From Burkholderiales bacterium (lineage in GTDB: Bacteria > Pseudomonadota > Gammaproteobacteria > Burkholderiales > Burkholderiaceae_C), in the NCBI GenBank assembly GCA_947464185.1, contig CANHVY010000009.1, positions 1 to 64,000 of the forward strand: a stretch of DNA of 64,000 nucleotides. The letters run 5' to 3'. The position numbers and the translations under genes were made by a program. This document shows, in pieces, positions 7,587-18,883 of this stretch. A model generated the notes under the pieces. The model was given only the letters and a program-made list of their open reading frames with translations. It did not search any database and was not told the DNA's origin. Every line of letters begins with the position of its first letter. The stretch's first letter is position 1.

Positions 7587-8240
7587 TCAGTTGCCCTTGC
7601 GGGCGCGATCGATCAGGAAGTCGGTCACCGCCAGGGCGCGCTGGTTGTCACCGGCCAGGGAGCCGGCGGTGTAGAAGCGGCCGGCCACGCCCATGGCCGG
7701 TACCCCGTCGATCTTGTAGGCGCTGGACAGCTGCTTGGCCTGGCGCATCTTGGTCTGCACCGAGAACGACTTGGTCATCTCCAGGAACTTCGCTTCGTCC
7801 ACGCCCTGGGTCTTGAGGAAGGCGAGCTGGTCGGCTTCACGGTCCAGGCGTTGCTGCTGCGTGTGGATGGCCGCGAAGATCCTGCGGTGCATGGCGTCCA
7901 GCTGGCCCATGGCCTCCAGGCCGTAGAAGAGTTTCTGGTGCGACTCGTGCGTGGCGCTGAAGGCCACGGGCACGCGGCGAAACGCCACGTCTGCCGGCAG
8001 GCGCTTGATCCAGGCCTCCAGTGCCGGTTCCAGCGCATTGCAGTGCGGGCAGCCGTACCAGAAGAATTCCACCACTTCGATCTTGCCGGTGGGCGCTGAC
8101 ACCGGCGCGGGCTGCGACAACTTGACGTAGTGCACGCCTTCCACGGGGCCGCCTTGAGCGAAGGCGCCCTGAACGGCAGCGCTGCCGCCCAGTACGGCCG
8201 CCCACGCGGCCACCGATTGCGAGAAGTTGCGGCGGTTCAT
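7587..8240 (-). CDS. dsbA: Thiol:disulfide interchange protein DsbA
   Basis: A periplasmic oxidase that introduces disulfide bonds into exported proteins and is reoxidised by DsbB. The protein has a signal peptide (MNRRNFSQSV to AFAQ, about 1-29), the active site CPHC at residues 64-67, an alpha-helical insert, and a cis-proline loop (GVPAM) near the C-terminus. The chosen ATG at 8240 has a strong AAAGGAA 6-10 bases upstream and gives a normal 217 residues. The open frame extends 50 codons further upstream but that part overlaps the SPOR-protein gene. It is read in the same direction as argS and the SPOR gene. Confidence 0.95.
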   Translation of the reverse strand: MNRRNFSQSVAAWAAVLGGSAAVQGAFAQGGPVEGVHYVKLSQPAPVSAPTGKIEVVEFFWYGCPHCNALEPALEAWIKRLPADVAFRRVPVAFSATHESHQKLFYGLEAMGQLDAMHRRIFAAIHTQQQRLDREADQLAFLKTQGVDEAKFLEMTKSFSVQTKMRQAKQLSSAYKIDGVPAMGVAGRFYTAGSLAGDNQRALAVTDFLIDRARKGN

Positions 8241-8295
8241 CTGGTTCCTTTCGTGCGGAGTTCTGTGGGCTTGGAGTCTGCAGATCGCCAGGAGT

Positions 8296-9084
8296 TCACT
8301 GCGGCGGGCGCTCCATGCGCACGAGGGCAGCTTCCATCCCCGTGGCCGCGAGCTTCTCACGCAGGGTCTCGGCGTCGGCTTGCTTGTCAAAGGGCCCCAG
8401 CCGCACCCGGTAGACGGTGCGGCCCGCCTGTTCCCGCTCCAGCACCCGCGGCTCCAGCCCCATCATCGTGAGCCGGGCGCGTTGCGCTTCCGCGTCATCG
8501 GGGCGTTGGAACGCACCAGCCTGCACGAAGTACGTGTACAGCTCAGCGCCTTTGGTGGTCTTGGCAGCGCCCGGTGCCGGCGCGGCGGTTGCCGGCGCGG
8601 CGGCAGGGCTTTGCCCGGCCAGGAGGGCCGCGGGGTTGCGTGCCGGCGCCGCCACGGACCCTGTTGCGTCGGCGGCCGCGGACGCGGGCCCCTTGACTGG
8701 CGCTGCCGCCGCGGCGTCGGATGCCGGTTCCTCGGCAGCCGGGGGCGCCGGACGCGGCACCTTGCTGGCCAGGGGTGCGTTCGGATCCCAGTTCTTGTTG
8801 CGTTGTGCTTCGACGGCGTCCTGATCGGCGCTGCGCTGCGGCACCTTGTTCACAAAGGGCACCGGGGCCTTGGTGATGTAGAGCGCCACGCCCAAGGCCA
8901 GCGCCAGGCCGATGACCAGGCCGACGATCAGGCCCAGGCCGAAACCGCCGCGCTGCTGGTGAGCCCGGGTGACCGAGCGGGCCCGACGGCCTGCGCGGCA
9001 TCTTGACGGGGATGAACGGAAAGAACGGGAAGAAAGGGATGGGCCCGCCATGGGCACCTTCTGGGCAGCGGCGACGTGCTTCAT
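8296..9084 (-). CDS. SPOR-domain membrane protein (FtsN-like)
   Basis: A 262-residue bitopic inner-membrane protein. It has a short basic cytoplasmic tail with many Arg, one transmembrane helix (47-70), a long Ala/Pro-rich periplasmic linker (about 80-180) and a C-terminal SPOR domain (183-260) that binds glycan strands lacking stem peptides at division sites. The architecture is that of FtsN, the divisome activator. In beta-proteobacteria this gene typically follows argS, as here. The start codon at 9084 is 6 bases after the argS stop, so translation is probably coupled. Identification as FtsN itself is likely but not proven, because SPOR proteins are a large family. Confidence 0.88.
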   Translation of the reverse strand: MKHVAAAQKVPMAGPSLSSRSFRSSPSRCRAGRRARSVTRAHQQRGGFGLGLIVGLVIGLALALGVALYITKAPVPFVNKVPQRSADQDAVEAQRNKNWDPNAPLASKVPRPAPPAAEEPASDAAAAAPVKGPASAAADATGSVAAPARNPAALLAGQSPAAAPATAAPAPGAAKTTKGAELYTYFVQAGAFQRPDDAEAQRARLTMMGLEPRVLEREQAGRTVYRVRLGPFDKQADAETLREKLAATGMEAALVRMERPPQ

Positions 9085-9090
9085 GGAGGT

Positions 9091-10836
9091 TCAGGCCTCC
9101 AACTCTTCGCGCTTCATCGCGTCTGGCGCACTCACCCCTAGCACGGCCAGCGCATTGCGAAGCACCTGCCGCGTGGCGCACAGCAGCGCCATGCGGGCGC
9201 GCGCCAAAGCAGCATCGGCCACCAGGAAGCGTTCGGCGGCGTAATAGCTGTGGAAGGCCGAGGCCGTGTCGCGCAGGTAGAAGGCCACATCGTGCGGGGC
9301 GTGTTCGGCGGCCGCGCGCGTGAGCATCAGCGGGTACTCGGCCAGTTTGAGCATCAGCGCGCTCTCGGTGGGGGCGGTCAGCAGCGACAAGTCGGCGTCG
9401 TCCAGGCTGGCGAGGTCCTGGCCGCCCGAAGGTCCTGCGTACTGGGCCAACACCGAGCAGATGCGGGCGTGGGCGTACTGCACGTAGAAGACCGGGTTCT
9501 CGTCGTTCTGCTTCAGCGCCAGGTCCACGTCGAAGGTGAACTCGGTGTCGGCCTTGCGGCTGATCAGGAAGAAGCGCACCGCGTCGCGGCTGGTCCAGTC
9601 GATGAGGTCGCGCAGGGTGACGTAGCCGCCGGCGCGCTTGGAGATCTTGACCTCCTCCCCGCCGCGCATCACCGTCACCATCTTGTGCAGCACGTAGTCT
9701 GGGTAGCCGGGCGGGATGCCCACCCCTGCGGCCTGCAGGCCCGCACGCACGCGGGCGATGGTGCCGTGGTGGTCGCTGCCCTGGATGTTGATGACCTTGA
9801 CGAAGCCCCGCTGCCACTTGTGGATGTGATATGCCACATCGGGCACGAAGTAGGTGTAGGGCGAGGCCGCTGTACCCACAGTCGCGTCCGCACCTTCCGG
9901 CGCCGACTTGCGCATCACGCGGTCCTTGTCATCACCGTAGTCGGTGCTGCGCAGCCACAGCGCGCCGTCCTTCTCGTAGGTCTTGCCGGCGTCCACCAGG
10001 CGCTGCACGGTCTGCGCCACGCGGCCCGTGGCATACAGGCTGGACTCGAGGTAGTAGTGGTCAAAGCGCACGCCGAAGGCGCGCAGGTCCAGGTCCTGCT
10101 CGTGGCGCAGGTAGGCCACGGCGAACTCGCGGATGCCGTCCAGGTCCTGCGGGTCACCGGAGGCGGTGGTGGCGCGGTCGTCGGCCTTGACCGTCTTGAG
10201 TGCGGCGAAGTCGGCAGCGATGTCGGCGATGTATTCGCCGTTGTAGGCGTCCTCCGGCCAGGCAGGGTCGCCCGGCTGGTGGCCCAGCAGGCGCGCCTGG
10301 GTGGAACGGGCCAGGGTGGCGATCTGCACCCCGGCATCGTTGTAATAGAACTCCCGGTGCACCTGCCAGCCCTGGGTCTGCATCAGGTTGCACATCGAGT
10401 CGCCCAGCGCGGCCTGCCGGCCGTGGCCCACGTGCAGGGGGCCGGTGGGGTTGGCCGAGACGAACTCCACCATCACCTGCTGGCCGTTGGCCGGCTGCGA
10501 GCCGAAGGCCTCGCCCGAGCGCAGCACTTCGCGCACCACCGACTGCTTGGCCGCAGCCGACAGGCGCAGGTTGATGAAGCCCGGGCCGGCGATCTCGAAG
10601 GCCTGCACCCAGTGGTCCACCTCGGGTTGGCGGCGCAGCGCGTCCACCAGCGCCTGGGCCACCTCTCGAGGGTTCTTCTTCAACGGCCGCGCCAGGGGCA
10701 TGGCGCAGGTGATGGCCAGGTCGCCATGCGAGGCCTGGCGGGGGGATTCGAACGCGGGTTCGACGGGGGAGTCTGGGGCCACTTCAGCGAGCGCCGAGCG
10801 CAACGCCACGAGCAGCGCCTTGCGGGCCTGTTCCAT
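9091..10836 (-). CDS. argS: Arginine-tRNA ligase
   Basis: Charges tRNA-Arg with arginine. It is a class I synthetase with the N-terminal additional domain (about 1-110), the catalytic core opening with a HIGH-type motif ([13 protein letters not shown]) and a KMSKS-like KISKRAGG, then the anticodon-binding DALR domain near the C-terminus. The chosen start, ATG 10836 (MEQARKALL), gives 581 residues, normal for the family. The frame stays open for another 323 codons upstream, but that stretch is antisense to the M20 peptidase gene and has no synthetase homology. A CTAGAAT, possibly a -10, lies just upstream near 10845. Confidence 0.96.
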   Translation of the reverse strand: MEQARKALLVALRSALAEVAPDSPVEPAFESPRQASHGDLAITCAMPLARPLKKNPREVAQALVDALRRQPEVDHWVQAFEIAGPGFINLRLSAAAKQSVVREVLRSGEAFGSQPANGQQVMVEFVSANPTGPLHVGHGRQAALGDSMCNLMQTQGWQVHREFYYNDAGVQIATLARSTQARLLGHQPGDPAWPEDAYNGEYIADIAADFAALKTVKADDRATTASGDPQDLDGIREFAVAYLRHEQDLDLRAFGVRFDHYYLESSLYATGRVAQTVQRLVDAGKTYEKDGALWLRSTDYGDDKDRVMRKSAPEGADATVGTAASPYTYFVPDVAYHIHKWQRGFVKVINIQGSDHHGTIARVRAGLQAAGVGIPPGYPDYVLHKMVTVMRGGEEVKISKRAGGYVTLRDLIDWTSRDAVRFFLISRKADTEFTFDVDLALKQNDENPVFYVQYAHARICSVLAQYAGPSGGQDLASLDDADLSLLTAPTESALMLKLAEYPLMLTRAAAEHAPHDVAFYLRDTASAFHSYYAAERFLVADAALARARMALLCATRQVLRNALAVLGVSAPDAMKREELEA

Positions 10837-10974
10837 GAGGGCGATTCTAGAGGTGGGGTGTTTCCACGACGTTGCCGTGGCGCCGGCCGACACGCCGACC
10901 CGCAGGCCCGCACGTAGACTCAGCATCTGCGGGGCGGTGGCCCCACGGTCAGGACCCGACAACCCGAGGACCCC

Positions 10975-12462
<1,488 letters not shown>

Positions 12463-12473
12463 AAGGGGGGCAG

Positions 12474-12535
12474 CGCTGAGGCTCAGGCTCAGCGTTCCCG
12501 GTACTCCTGGAGGCATGCCCCGCTGGCGGCGGGGC
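12474..12535. terminator. Convergent terminator region (two hairpins)
   Basis: Between the convergent M20 and amgK genes lie two perfect GC-rich stems. CGCTGAG/CTCAGCG (12474-12480 and 12488-12494) has a 7-base loop. GCCCCGC/GCGGGGC (12517-12523 and 12529-12535) has a 5-base loop. U-runs are short, so efficiency is uncertain, but the placement suits a two-way terminator. Confidence 0.45.
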
Positions 12536-12543
12536 GGCGCCAC

Positions 12544-13608
12544 CTAGAACGTGAAGCCTGAGGCCACTTGCCGGCCCGAAGGGGGCTCGAGCAGCTTGAG
12601 CAGCGGCGTGAGCTCACGGTAGCGCAGTGCCACCCGGGTGGCGTAGGCGAAGAAGCGCGGCAGGTCCCGCGCGTAGGCGGGCTTGCCGTCGCGGTGCTTG
12701 AGCCGGCAGAAGATGCCCAGCACCTTGAGGTGGCGCTGCAGGCCCATCCACTCCAGTTGGCGCCAGAACTCGCCGAAGTCTTCCCCCACAGGCAGGTCGG
12801 CCTTGCGTGCAGCCTGCCAGCCGCGTACGGCCCAGTCGATTTCCTGCTCTTCCTCCCATGAGATGAAGGCGTCGCGCAGCAAGGAGGCGAAGTCGTAGGT
12901 GATGGGTCCGGCCAGCGCGTCCTGGAAGTCCAGGATCCCCGGGCCGGGTTCGGCGACCATCAAGTTGCGCGGCATCCAGTCCCGGTGCACGGCCACCACA
13001 GGCTGCGCCAGGGCGTTGTCGATGAGCAGCCGGCTCATGCGCTCCCAGTGGCCTTGTTCCGTCGGGGTCCACTCGATCCCGAACTCCTGCTTCACACACC
13101 ACTGGGGGAACAACTCCAGCTCTCGCCGCAGCACCGTCTCGTCGTAGGGCGACAGGGCCGCAGCGGGGACACCGCATTGCAGCCGCACCAGCGCGGTCAG
13201 CGCCGAGCGCATGAGCGTATCGGCCTGGCTGCCGGGACCGACTGCAGGATCAGCCTGCATCGCCTTCAGGTAGAGCGTACTGCCCAGATCCTCCAGCAGC
13301 AGGAAGCCGTGGTCCTCATCGCAGCCCAGCACCTGTGGGGCGCGCAGGCCAGCCTGCCGGATCATCTCGCCGATGCGCACGAAAGGGCGGACATCTTCCT
13401 GCGGCGGCGGCGCGTCCATCACGATGAAGCTGCAGGCCTGCCCGCCCTGCTGGCCTTGAATGCGCAGGTAACGCCTGAAACTCGCGTCGGCGGATGCAGG
13501 GGCCAGGGTGTCGGCGTCCAGATGCCAGGTGCCGGCCAAGCCCGCCAGCCACTGCGCGAAGGCGGTTTGACGTTGCGCGCTGGGCCACTCGATCTTGCAG
13601 GGCGTCAT
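12544..13608 (-). CDS. amgK: N-acetylmuramate/N-acetylglucosamine kinase AmgK
   Basis: AmgK phosphorylates C1 of N-acetylmuramate in the cell-wall recycling bypass that avoids MurA (the fosfomycin target). It has an aminoglycoside-phosphotransferase-like kinase fold: an ATP-lobe Lys-poor start (ASFRRYLRI), Brenner catalytic loop His208-Arg-Asp210 to Asn215, and metal-binding Asp227 (ILDFQD). Length is 354. It is divergent from lptD across 53 bases, an arrangement conserved in many beta-proteobacteria. The usual partner murU (uridylyltransferase) is not downstream; the M20 peptidase gene ends there instead. Confidence 0.88.
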   Translation of the reverse strand: MTPCKIEWPSAQRQTAFAQWLAGLAGTWHLDADTLAPASADASFRRYLRIQGQQGGQACSFIVMDAPPPQEDVRPFVRIGEMIRQAGLRAPQVLGCDEDHGFLLLEDLGSTLYLKAMQADPAVGPGSQADTLMRSALTALVRLQCGVPAAALSPYDETVLRRELELFPQWCVKQEFGIEWTPTEQGHWERMSRLLIDNALAQPVVAVHRDWMPRNLMVAEPGPGILDFQDALAGPITYDFASLLRDAFISWEEEQEIDWAVRGWQAARKADLPVGEDFGEFWRQLEWMGLQRHLKVLGIFCRLKHRDGKPAYARDLPRFFAYATRVALRYRELTPLLKLLEPPSGRQVASGFTF

Positions 13609-13661
13609 GTGAAGTCTGTCAGCTGGGCCAAGTCGATAATCGACAGCATTCTAGGAAGCCG

Positions 13662-16046
13662 ATGCCGGCAGCGAACGTGAAGGATCGCTGCCCTGTCGGC
13701 CCCGCGTCTGGGCTTCTCATTCACTTCCGCCATCCGGTGTCCCTCCCTCGCTTGATCCCGCTGGCCCTGGCTGTCCAGGCGGCTTTGTCGTCCCAGGGCG
13801 CCGGGGCGGCTGGTCGCGATGCGGACCAGCCCGTGAAGATCGAGGCCCGCACCATCAACGGCACGGTGGACGACGAGGCCCGGGCCGAGGGCGATGTTGA
13901 ACTGCGCCGCGGCGGGCTGTTGCTCAAGGCCGATCGCCTGACCTACCGCACGAAATCCGACCGGGCCGTGGCCGAGGGACGGGTGATCGTGAACAACGAC
14001 GGCTCCACGTTCCGTGGACCGCGCCTGGAACTGCAGGTGCAGACCGTGGAAGGCTTCTTTCTTCAGCCCGATTTCGACATCGGCCGCACCAAGACCGCCG
14101 GGCGTGCGCAGCGCATCGACTTCTTGGGCCCGTCGCGCTTCCTCGCCACCCAGCCCATCTACTCCAGTTGTCCGCTGGACGGCACCGGAGACCCCGACTG
14201 GTTGCTGACGGCGCGCAAGCTCAGCGTCGACCTCGATGCCAACGAAGGCGTGGCCGAGGGCGCCCGGTTGTACTTCCTGGGGGTGCCGCTGCTGGCGCTG
14301 CCGTGGTTGACCTTCGCCGTGACGGGTGATCGCAAATCCGGCTGGCTGCCCCCGGAATTCCGGTTGGACAGCCGCAGCGGCGCGTCAGTGACCGCGCCGT
14401 ACTACTGGAACATCGCCCACAACCGGGACGCGACGATCTCGCCCAGGCTCGTGGCGCGCCGCGGCTCTGCCGTGGACGCCGAGTTTCGCTATCTGGAGCC
14501 CGAGTTCCAGGGCTCGGTCTGGGTGGACTGGATGCCGTCAGACCGCCTGGCGGGACGCAGCCGGCACGCCCTGAAGTCCAGTCACAGCGGGGTCTTGCCG
14601 TGGTCTGTGGGTGCTGATCGTGGTCGGTACGACTGGGCCGTCGTCCGGGTGTCGGACGCAGACTGGTGGAAGGACTTTCCCACTGGAGGCCTGTACTGGA
14701 CCCCGCGCCTGCTGCCCCTGGCAGTCGCGGCCGAGCAGCCCCTGTCGATGTTCTCGCTGGAGGTGGATACCTACGTGCGCACCCGCCGCTGGCAGGTGTT
14801 GCAGTCGCTGACCGACCCCCTCGCGAGTCCTTACAACCGTTCCTTGCAGGTCGGGATGCGAAGCGGCGGCGAACTGTCGCCTGGGCTGTTCGGAGACTTC
14901 GAGCTGGAGTTCAACCGCTTCGACTTGCCCAGCGCGACTGCCGGCGCGGGCATGACGGGCACTTCCGCCTCTGCCACCCGGCCGAACGGGTATCGGCTCC
15001 ATTTGCTGGGCCATGTGGAACGTCCTTGGCTCTTTCCTAGCGGCTGGCTGGTGCCGCGCCTGGCGCTGAACGCCGCAGGCTATGACCTGGACCAGGCTTT
15101 GCCCGACGGCCGGCGCCGCTTGTCACGCACCATCCCGACCTTCAGTCTGGACGGGGGCCTGACGTTTGAGCGCCAGACCGCGGCCTTCGGCCGGGCGCTG
15201 CGGCAGACGCTGGAGCCCCGTGTCCTCTACATCAGAACCCCCTGGCGTGAACAGAGCCCCAATCTGAGCTTTGACAGCGCGGGCAAGGACTTCAACTACA
15301 CCTCCATCTTCACGGGTAATGAGTTCAGCGGCGTGGACCGTGTCTCTGACGCCAACCAGTTGAACATTGGCGCCGTCACGCGGCTGTTGGACGCCTCTAC
15401 GGGCGCCGAGTTGATGCGCTTGGGCCTGGTGCAGCGCCTGCTGTTCAGTGACCAGCGCATCACCCCCTCGGGCCAGAAGGTCACGGGTCGGGCGTCGGAC
15501 CTGCTGGCGGTGGGTGCCACGTCGGTCATCCCGCAGTGGAGCCTGGATGGCTCTTTGCGCTGGAGCGCGCAGGAACGCGCCCTCATTCGATCGGTGATCA
15601 CAGCGCAGCACGATGCGGGCCAGGCCCGGCGCGTCAGCGTTTCTCATTACTACACCCGGGGCCAGTCCGACCAGTGGGCTTTCGGCTGGCAATGGCCTTT
15701 GCGCTGGAGCCTGGGCAAGGCGGGCCCCGCGACGCCCGGGACCTCCGCAGGCTGCCAGCGTCAGTGGTACAGCCTGGGCCGCATGAACTACAGCGTGAAC
15801 GATCGTCGCGTCACCAACGCCCTGGTGGGCTTCGAGGTGGACGCCGGGTGCTGGTCAAGTCGCCTGTTCATTGACGTCCAGGCCACGGGCAGCGGCCAGT
15901 CCACGGCCCGCCTGATGTTCCAGCTTGAACTGACGGGCTTGTCCAGCTCGCCGGGCGGTCTGCTGCGGGTGTTGAAGGACAATGCGTCGGCCTTCCGCCC
16001 CATGCGTGAAGAAAGCGTCACGACCCCCACGGCGACCTCTCCATGA
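13662..16046 (+). CDS. lptD: LPS-assembly outer-membrane protein LptD
   Basis: LptD with LptE forms the outer-membrane translocon that inserts LPS into the outer leaflet. It has an N-terminal signal region, a periplasmic OstA-like beta-jellyroll domain (about 55-160, VKIEARTINGTVDDEAR) and a long C-terminal beta-barrel ending in an aromatic-rich region. Start ATG 13662 has AGGAAG 4 bases upstream and gives 794 residues. A GTG at 13737 would give a tighter signal peptide but lacks a ribosome-binding site. A CATTCTAG motif is just upstream. The stop overlaps the surA start (ATGA at 16043-16046), so the two are one operon. lptE is about 15 kb away. Confidence 0.95.
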   Translation: MPAANVKDRCPVGPASGLLIHFRHPVSLPRLIPLALAVQAALSSQGAGAAGRDADQPVKIEARTINGTVDDEARAEGDVELRRGGLLLKADRLTYRTKSDRAVAEGRVIVNNDGSTFRGPRLELQVQTVEGFFLQPDFDIGRTKTAGRAQRIDFLGPSRFLATQPIYSSCPLDGTGDPDWLLTARKLSVDLDANEGVAEGARLYFLGVPLLALPWLTFAVTGDRKSGWLPPEFRLDSRSGASVTAPYYWNIAHNRDATISPRLVARRGSAVDAEFRYLEPEFQGSVWVDWMPSDRLAGRSRHALKSSHSGVLPWSVGADRGRYDWAVVRVSDADWWKDFPTGGLYWTPRLLPLAVAAEQPLSMFSLEVDTYVRTRRWQVLQSLTDPLASPYNRSLQVGMRSGGELSPGLFGDFELEFNRFDLPSATAGAGMTGTSASATRPNGYRLHLLGHVERPWLFPSGWLVPRLALNAAGYDLDQALPDGRRRLSRTIPTFSLDGGLTFERQTAAFGRALRQTLEPRVLYIRTPWREQSPNLSFDSAGKDFNYTSIFTGNEFSGVDRVSDANQLNIGAVTRLLDASTGAELMRLGLVQRLLFSDQRITPSGQKVTGRASDLLAVGATSVIPQWSLDGSLRWSAQERALIRSVITAQHDAGQARRVSVSHYYTRGQSDQWAFGWQWPLRWSLGKAGPATPGTSAGCQRQWYSLGRMNYSVNDRRVTNALVGFEVDAGCWSSRLFIDVQATGSGQSTARLMFQLELTGLSSSPGGLLRVLKDNASAFRPMREESVTTPTATSP

Positions 16047-17419
16047 CTCAACTCGAAGCCCCATTGCGCGGGGCGGCCCTGGCGGCCCTGGCGACCGCTT
16101 GTCTGTGGGCTGTCCACACCCCTGCGACCTGGGCCCAGGGACAGCCGACGGCCACTGACCGCGCGGCCACACGCGCGGCTGACCGGTCGGCGGTGCGCAG
16201 CGGCGACTACATCGTGGCGATCGTGAATCAGGAACTGGTCACGGCCGTGGAGGTGTCACGCCGCTTGGCGAGAGCCCGGGAAGATGCCCAGCGCGCCGGT
16301 GCACGGTTGCCTCCTGAGGAGGAACTGAGGAATCAGGTCGTCGAGGCTCTGATTGAAGAGCGCGTGATCCTCACCTACGCCCGTGAAAGCGGGGGGAAAG
16401 TCGACGACGCGGAGCTTGATCGGGCCGTGCAGACCGTCGCGGCGCAGAACCAGCTCAGCGTCCCGCAGCTGCGCGAGCGTCTGGCCGCCGAAGGCATCGA
16501 CTTGGTGCGTTTCCGGGCCAACCTGCGTGATCAGTTGCTGATGGAGCGCACGCGCGAACGCGAGGTCTACCAGCGCATCCGCATCACCGACAGCGACGTG
16601 GAGGATTACCTGGAGCGCCAGCGCCGCGCAGCCGCAGCCGAGGCCCCGTTGAACCTGGCGCAAATCCTGATCTCCGTGCCCGAGGGCGCGCCGGAGGCCG
16701 TGGTCGCCGAGCGCCGTCGTCTGGCCGAGGCCGCCCTCGCCCGGGTCCGCGCGGGCGAGCCCTTCGAGGCGGTGGCGCGCCAGCTGTCAGAGGATGCTCA
16801 GCGTGAGCAAGGCGGTGAGATCGGCGCACGCCCGGCCTCCCGGTTGCCAGACCTGTTCGTCGAGGCCACGCGCTCGCTCAAGGTCGGCGAGGTGACACCG
16901 GCACTTGTGCGCAGTGGTGCCGCATTTCATGTGCTCAAGGTGCTGTCTCGAGGCGATGTCGGGCCGGTACAGGTGACGCAGACGCGGGCGCGCCACATCC
17001 TGCTGCGCCCCTCAAGTCGCCTCACGTCCGAGGCTGCGCAGGCTCGACTGGCCGGCTACAGGCGCCAGATCGAAAGTGGTGCGCGCACCTTCGAGGACAT
17101 GGCGCGCGAGTTTTCCGAAGACGGCTCAGCCACGCAAGGTGGTGACCTCGGTTGGGCTTCCCCTGGCACCATGGTGCCGGAGTTCGAGGAGGCGATGAAC
17201 GCCCTGCCCCTGGGCGGGCTTTCCCAGCCCGTGGTTTCACGCTTCGGGGTCCACCTGATCCAAGTGCTGGAGCGCCGTGAAGTGACCGTGGATCCCAAGC
17301 AGTTGCGCGAGCAGGCCCGCAATGCCTTGCGGGAGCAGCGCTTCGACGATGCCTACACCGACTGGGCGCGCGACCTGCGGGGCCGCGCGTACGTCGAGAT
17401 GCGCGAGCCGCCGCTTTGA
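16043..17419 (+). CDS. surA: Periplasmic chaperone/peptidyl-prolyl isomerase SurA
   Basis: SurA escorts outer-membrane porins, including LptD, to the BAM complex. It has a signal peptide (1-31, ending TWAQG), a SurA N-terminal chaperone domain (about 52-190) and two parvulin-type rotamase domains (about 195-300 and 305-410) with the repeated patterns EQGGEIGA and TQGGDLGW, plus a C-terminal helix. Length 458 is normal. It overlaps the lptD stop by 4 bases, so translation is coupled. In E. coli and many relatives pdxA stands between surA and rsmA. Here rsmA follows after 49 bases with nothing in between. Confidence 0.96.
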   Translation: MTQLEAPLRGAALAALATACLWAVHTPATWAQGQPTATDRAATRAADRSAVRSGDYIVAIVNQELVTAVEVSRRLARAREDAQRAGARLPPEEELRNQVVEALIEERVILTYARESGGKVDDAELDRAVQTVAAQNQLSVPQLRERLAAEGIDLVRFRANLRDQLLMERTREREVYQRIRITDSDVEDYLERQRRAAAAEAPLNLAQILISVPEGAPEAVVAERRRLAEAALARVRAGEPFEAVARQLSEDAQREQGGEIGARPASRLPDLFVEATRSLKVGEVTPALVRSGAAFHVLKVLSRGDVGPVQVTQTRARHILLRPSSRLTSEAAQARLAGYRRQIESGARTFEDMAREFSEDGSATQGGDLGWASPGTMVPEFEEAMNALPLGGLSQPVVSRFGVHLIQVLERREVTVDPKQLREQARNALREQRFDDAYTDWARDLRGRAYVEMREPPL

Positions 17420-17468
17420 GCCAGCCGCTGACCAGCGGGGCAGGTCTGCGGTGTCCGGCGCAGCGCGC

Positions 17469-18254
17469 ATGAAGCACATCCCCCGCAAGCGTTTCGGCCA
17501 GCACTTCCTGACCGACACCGGCTTGATCGAGGCCATCGCCGATACGATCGGCCCGAGGCCGGGCCAGCCCTTGGTGGAGATCGGGCCCGGTCTGGGGGCC
17601 CTGACGCGGCCCGTGCTGCAGCGCTGCGGCCGTCTGACGGTCATTGAACTCGACCGTGACCTCGCCGCCCGACTCAAGGCCTGGCCGGGCCTGCAGGTCA
17701 TCGAAGCTGACGTGCTGGGTGTGGACTGGCATGCCGTGCAGGTTCAGGCCTGCAGTCATGCCGGTGCGTCGCCCGAAACCCCGCTGCGTGTGGTGGGCAA
17801 CCTGCCTTACAACATTTCCACGCCCATCCTGTTCCACCTGCTCGAAGCCGCTGCTCGGGTGCAGGACCAGCACTTCATGCTGCAAAGCGAGGTGGTCGAC
17901 CGTATGGTGGCCGGACCGGGCACCAAGGCCTATGGCCGCCTGAGCGTGATGCTGCAGTGGCGCTACGCCATGGAACGAGTGCTGGATGTGCCGCCGCAAG
18001 CCTTCGACCCCCCGCCCGCGGTGGACTCGGCCGTCGTGCGCATGCTGCCGCTGCCGGTGCCCGCGCTGGAGGACATGAACGCGCTGTCAGAGTTGGTGAC
18101 CGTGGCCTTTTCTCAGCGCCGCAAGTTACTGCGCCACACCCTCGGCCGTTGGCTGGAACAGAAGGACTTCACCGGCACCTTCGACACGCAGCGACGTGCC
18201 GAAGAAGTGCCGGTAAGCGAGTTCGTCGATCTGGCCCTGGCGCTGGGCCGCTGA
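17469..18254 (+). CDS. rsmA: 16S rRNA m6(2)A1518/A1519 dimethyltransferase RsmA (KsgA)
   Basis: Dimethylates two adjacent adenines in the 3' helix of 16S rRNA late in 30S assembly. It begins with the family hallmark [14 protein letters not shown] and carries SAM motif [10 protein letters not shown] and catalytic motif NLPYNIS. 261 residues from ATG 17469. An upstream in-frame ATG inside surA is rejected because it precedes the conserved start. Its TGA stop abuts the TCA (reverse stop) of the barstar gene, making the palindrome TGATCA at 18252-18257 with no space between the convergent genes. Confidence 0.97.
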   Translation: MKHIPRKRFGQHFLTDTGLIEAIADTIGPRPGQPLVEIGPGLGALTRPVLQRCGRLTVIELDRDLAARLKAWPGLQVIEADVLGVDWHAVQVQACSHAGASPETPLRVVGNLPYNISTPILFHLLEAAARVQDQHFMLQSEVVDRMVAGPGTKAYGRLSVMLQWRYAMERVLDVPPQAFDPPPAVDSAVVRMLPLPVPALEDMNALSELVTVAFSQRRKLLRHTLGRWLEQKDFTGTFDTQRRAEEVPVSEFVDLALALGR

Positions 18255-18833
18255 TCAGGCCGCAGCCCGAAGCCAAGCGGCTGTATCGAAGGCGCTGCTC
18301 ATCATCGGCATGTTCATGCCGAAGTTGGGGTTCACGCCCGACTTCGGCACCGTCACCTTGGGTGCTGGCTTGGGCACGATGGGCTGCTCGGCCGGCAGCG
18401 CTTCCAGCGGCTTGTCCGCCTGTTCCTGCCCCCTCGGGACCGCGAAAGAGTAGAAGCAGCGGAATGCAATCTTGCGCTCGGCCCAGAAATCGGCGGCATC
18501 GCGAAAGACGTCCAGCAACTGCTCGCGCGCCTCGCGGTCGAACCGAGGATTGTCGGGCAATTGCTCGAGCACGACCACGAAACCCGGCTGTGCGCCGGCC
18601 TTGTGCACGATGTCGGTCATGCAATCGTACAGCGCGTCCAGGTTCTTGCCGAAGTGGGCGGGAAACGTGAAGGCCTGGGCGATGGTGTCCAGGACGTCCT
18701 GCTTGGTCTGGGCCGAAGCGACGTTGGCGTAGAGAAAGTGCTGTCCCGCCGCCTGCGCGGCGGCCATCAGGTCTTCGACCCGATAAGCGCGGATCGACTG
18801 CACGATATTGGATCGGATGGTCTGCAACTGCAT
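18255..18833 (-). CDS. Barstar-family ribonuclease inhibitor
   Basis: Predicted cytoplasmic inhibitor that protects the cell from the barnase-type RNase encoded just upstream on the same strand. The barstar fold covers about residues 32-130, with the signature helix FPAHFGKNLDALYDCMTD at 57-74, which in barstar supplies the acidic residues that plug the RNase active site. At 192 residues it is about twice the length of Bacillus barstar. The extra part is a Pro/Lys- and Met/Asn-rich tail (about 135-192) of unknown role. Start ATG 18833 (MQLQTI) is preferred over one 34 codons earlier, which has no conserved sequence. It starts 50 bases after the RNase stop. Confidence 0.85.
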   Translation of the reverse strand: MQLQTIRSNIVQSIRAYRVEDLMAAAQAAGQHFLYANVASAQTKQDVLDTIAQAFTFPAHFGKNLDALYDCMTDIVHKAGAQPGFVVVLEQLPDNPRFDREAREQLLDVFRDAADFWAERKIAFRCFYSFAVPRGQEQADKPLEALPAEQPIVPKPAPKVTVPKSGVNPNFGMNMPMMSSAFDTAAWLRAAA

Positions 18834-18883
18834 GGTCGCTGTCCCCCTTGGGTTCAAAAAATTCAAGCACTCACACCTGCTGC

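Noticed and set aside
6054-8099. Forward open frame of 681 codons opposite lptB, lptA and dsbA
   Set aside because: Shadow of three well-supported genes on the other strand.
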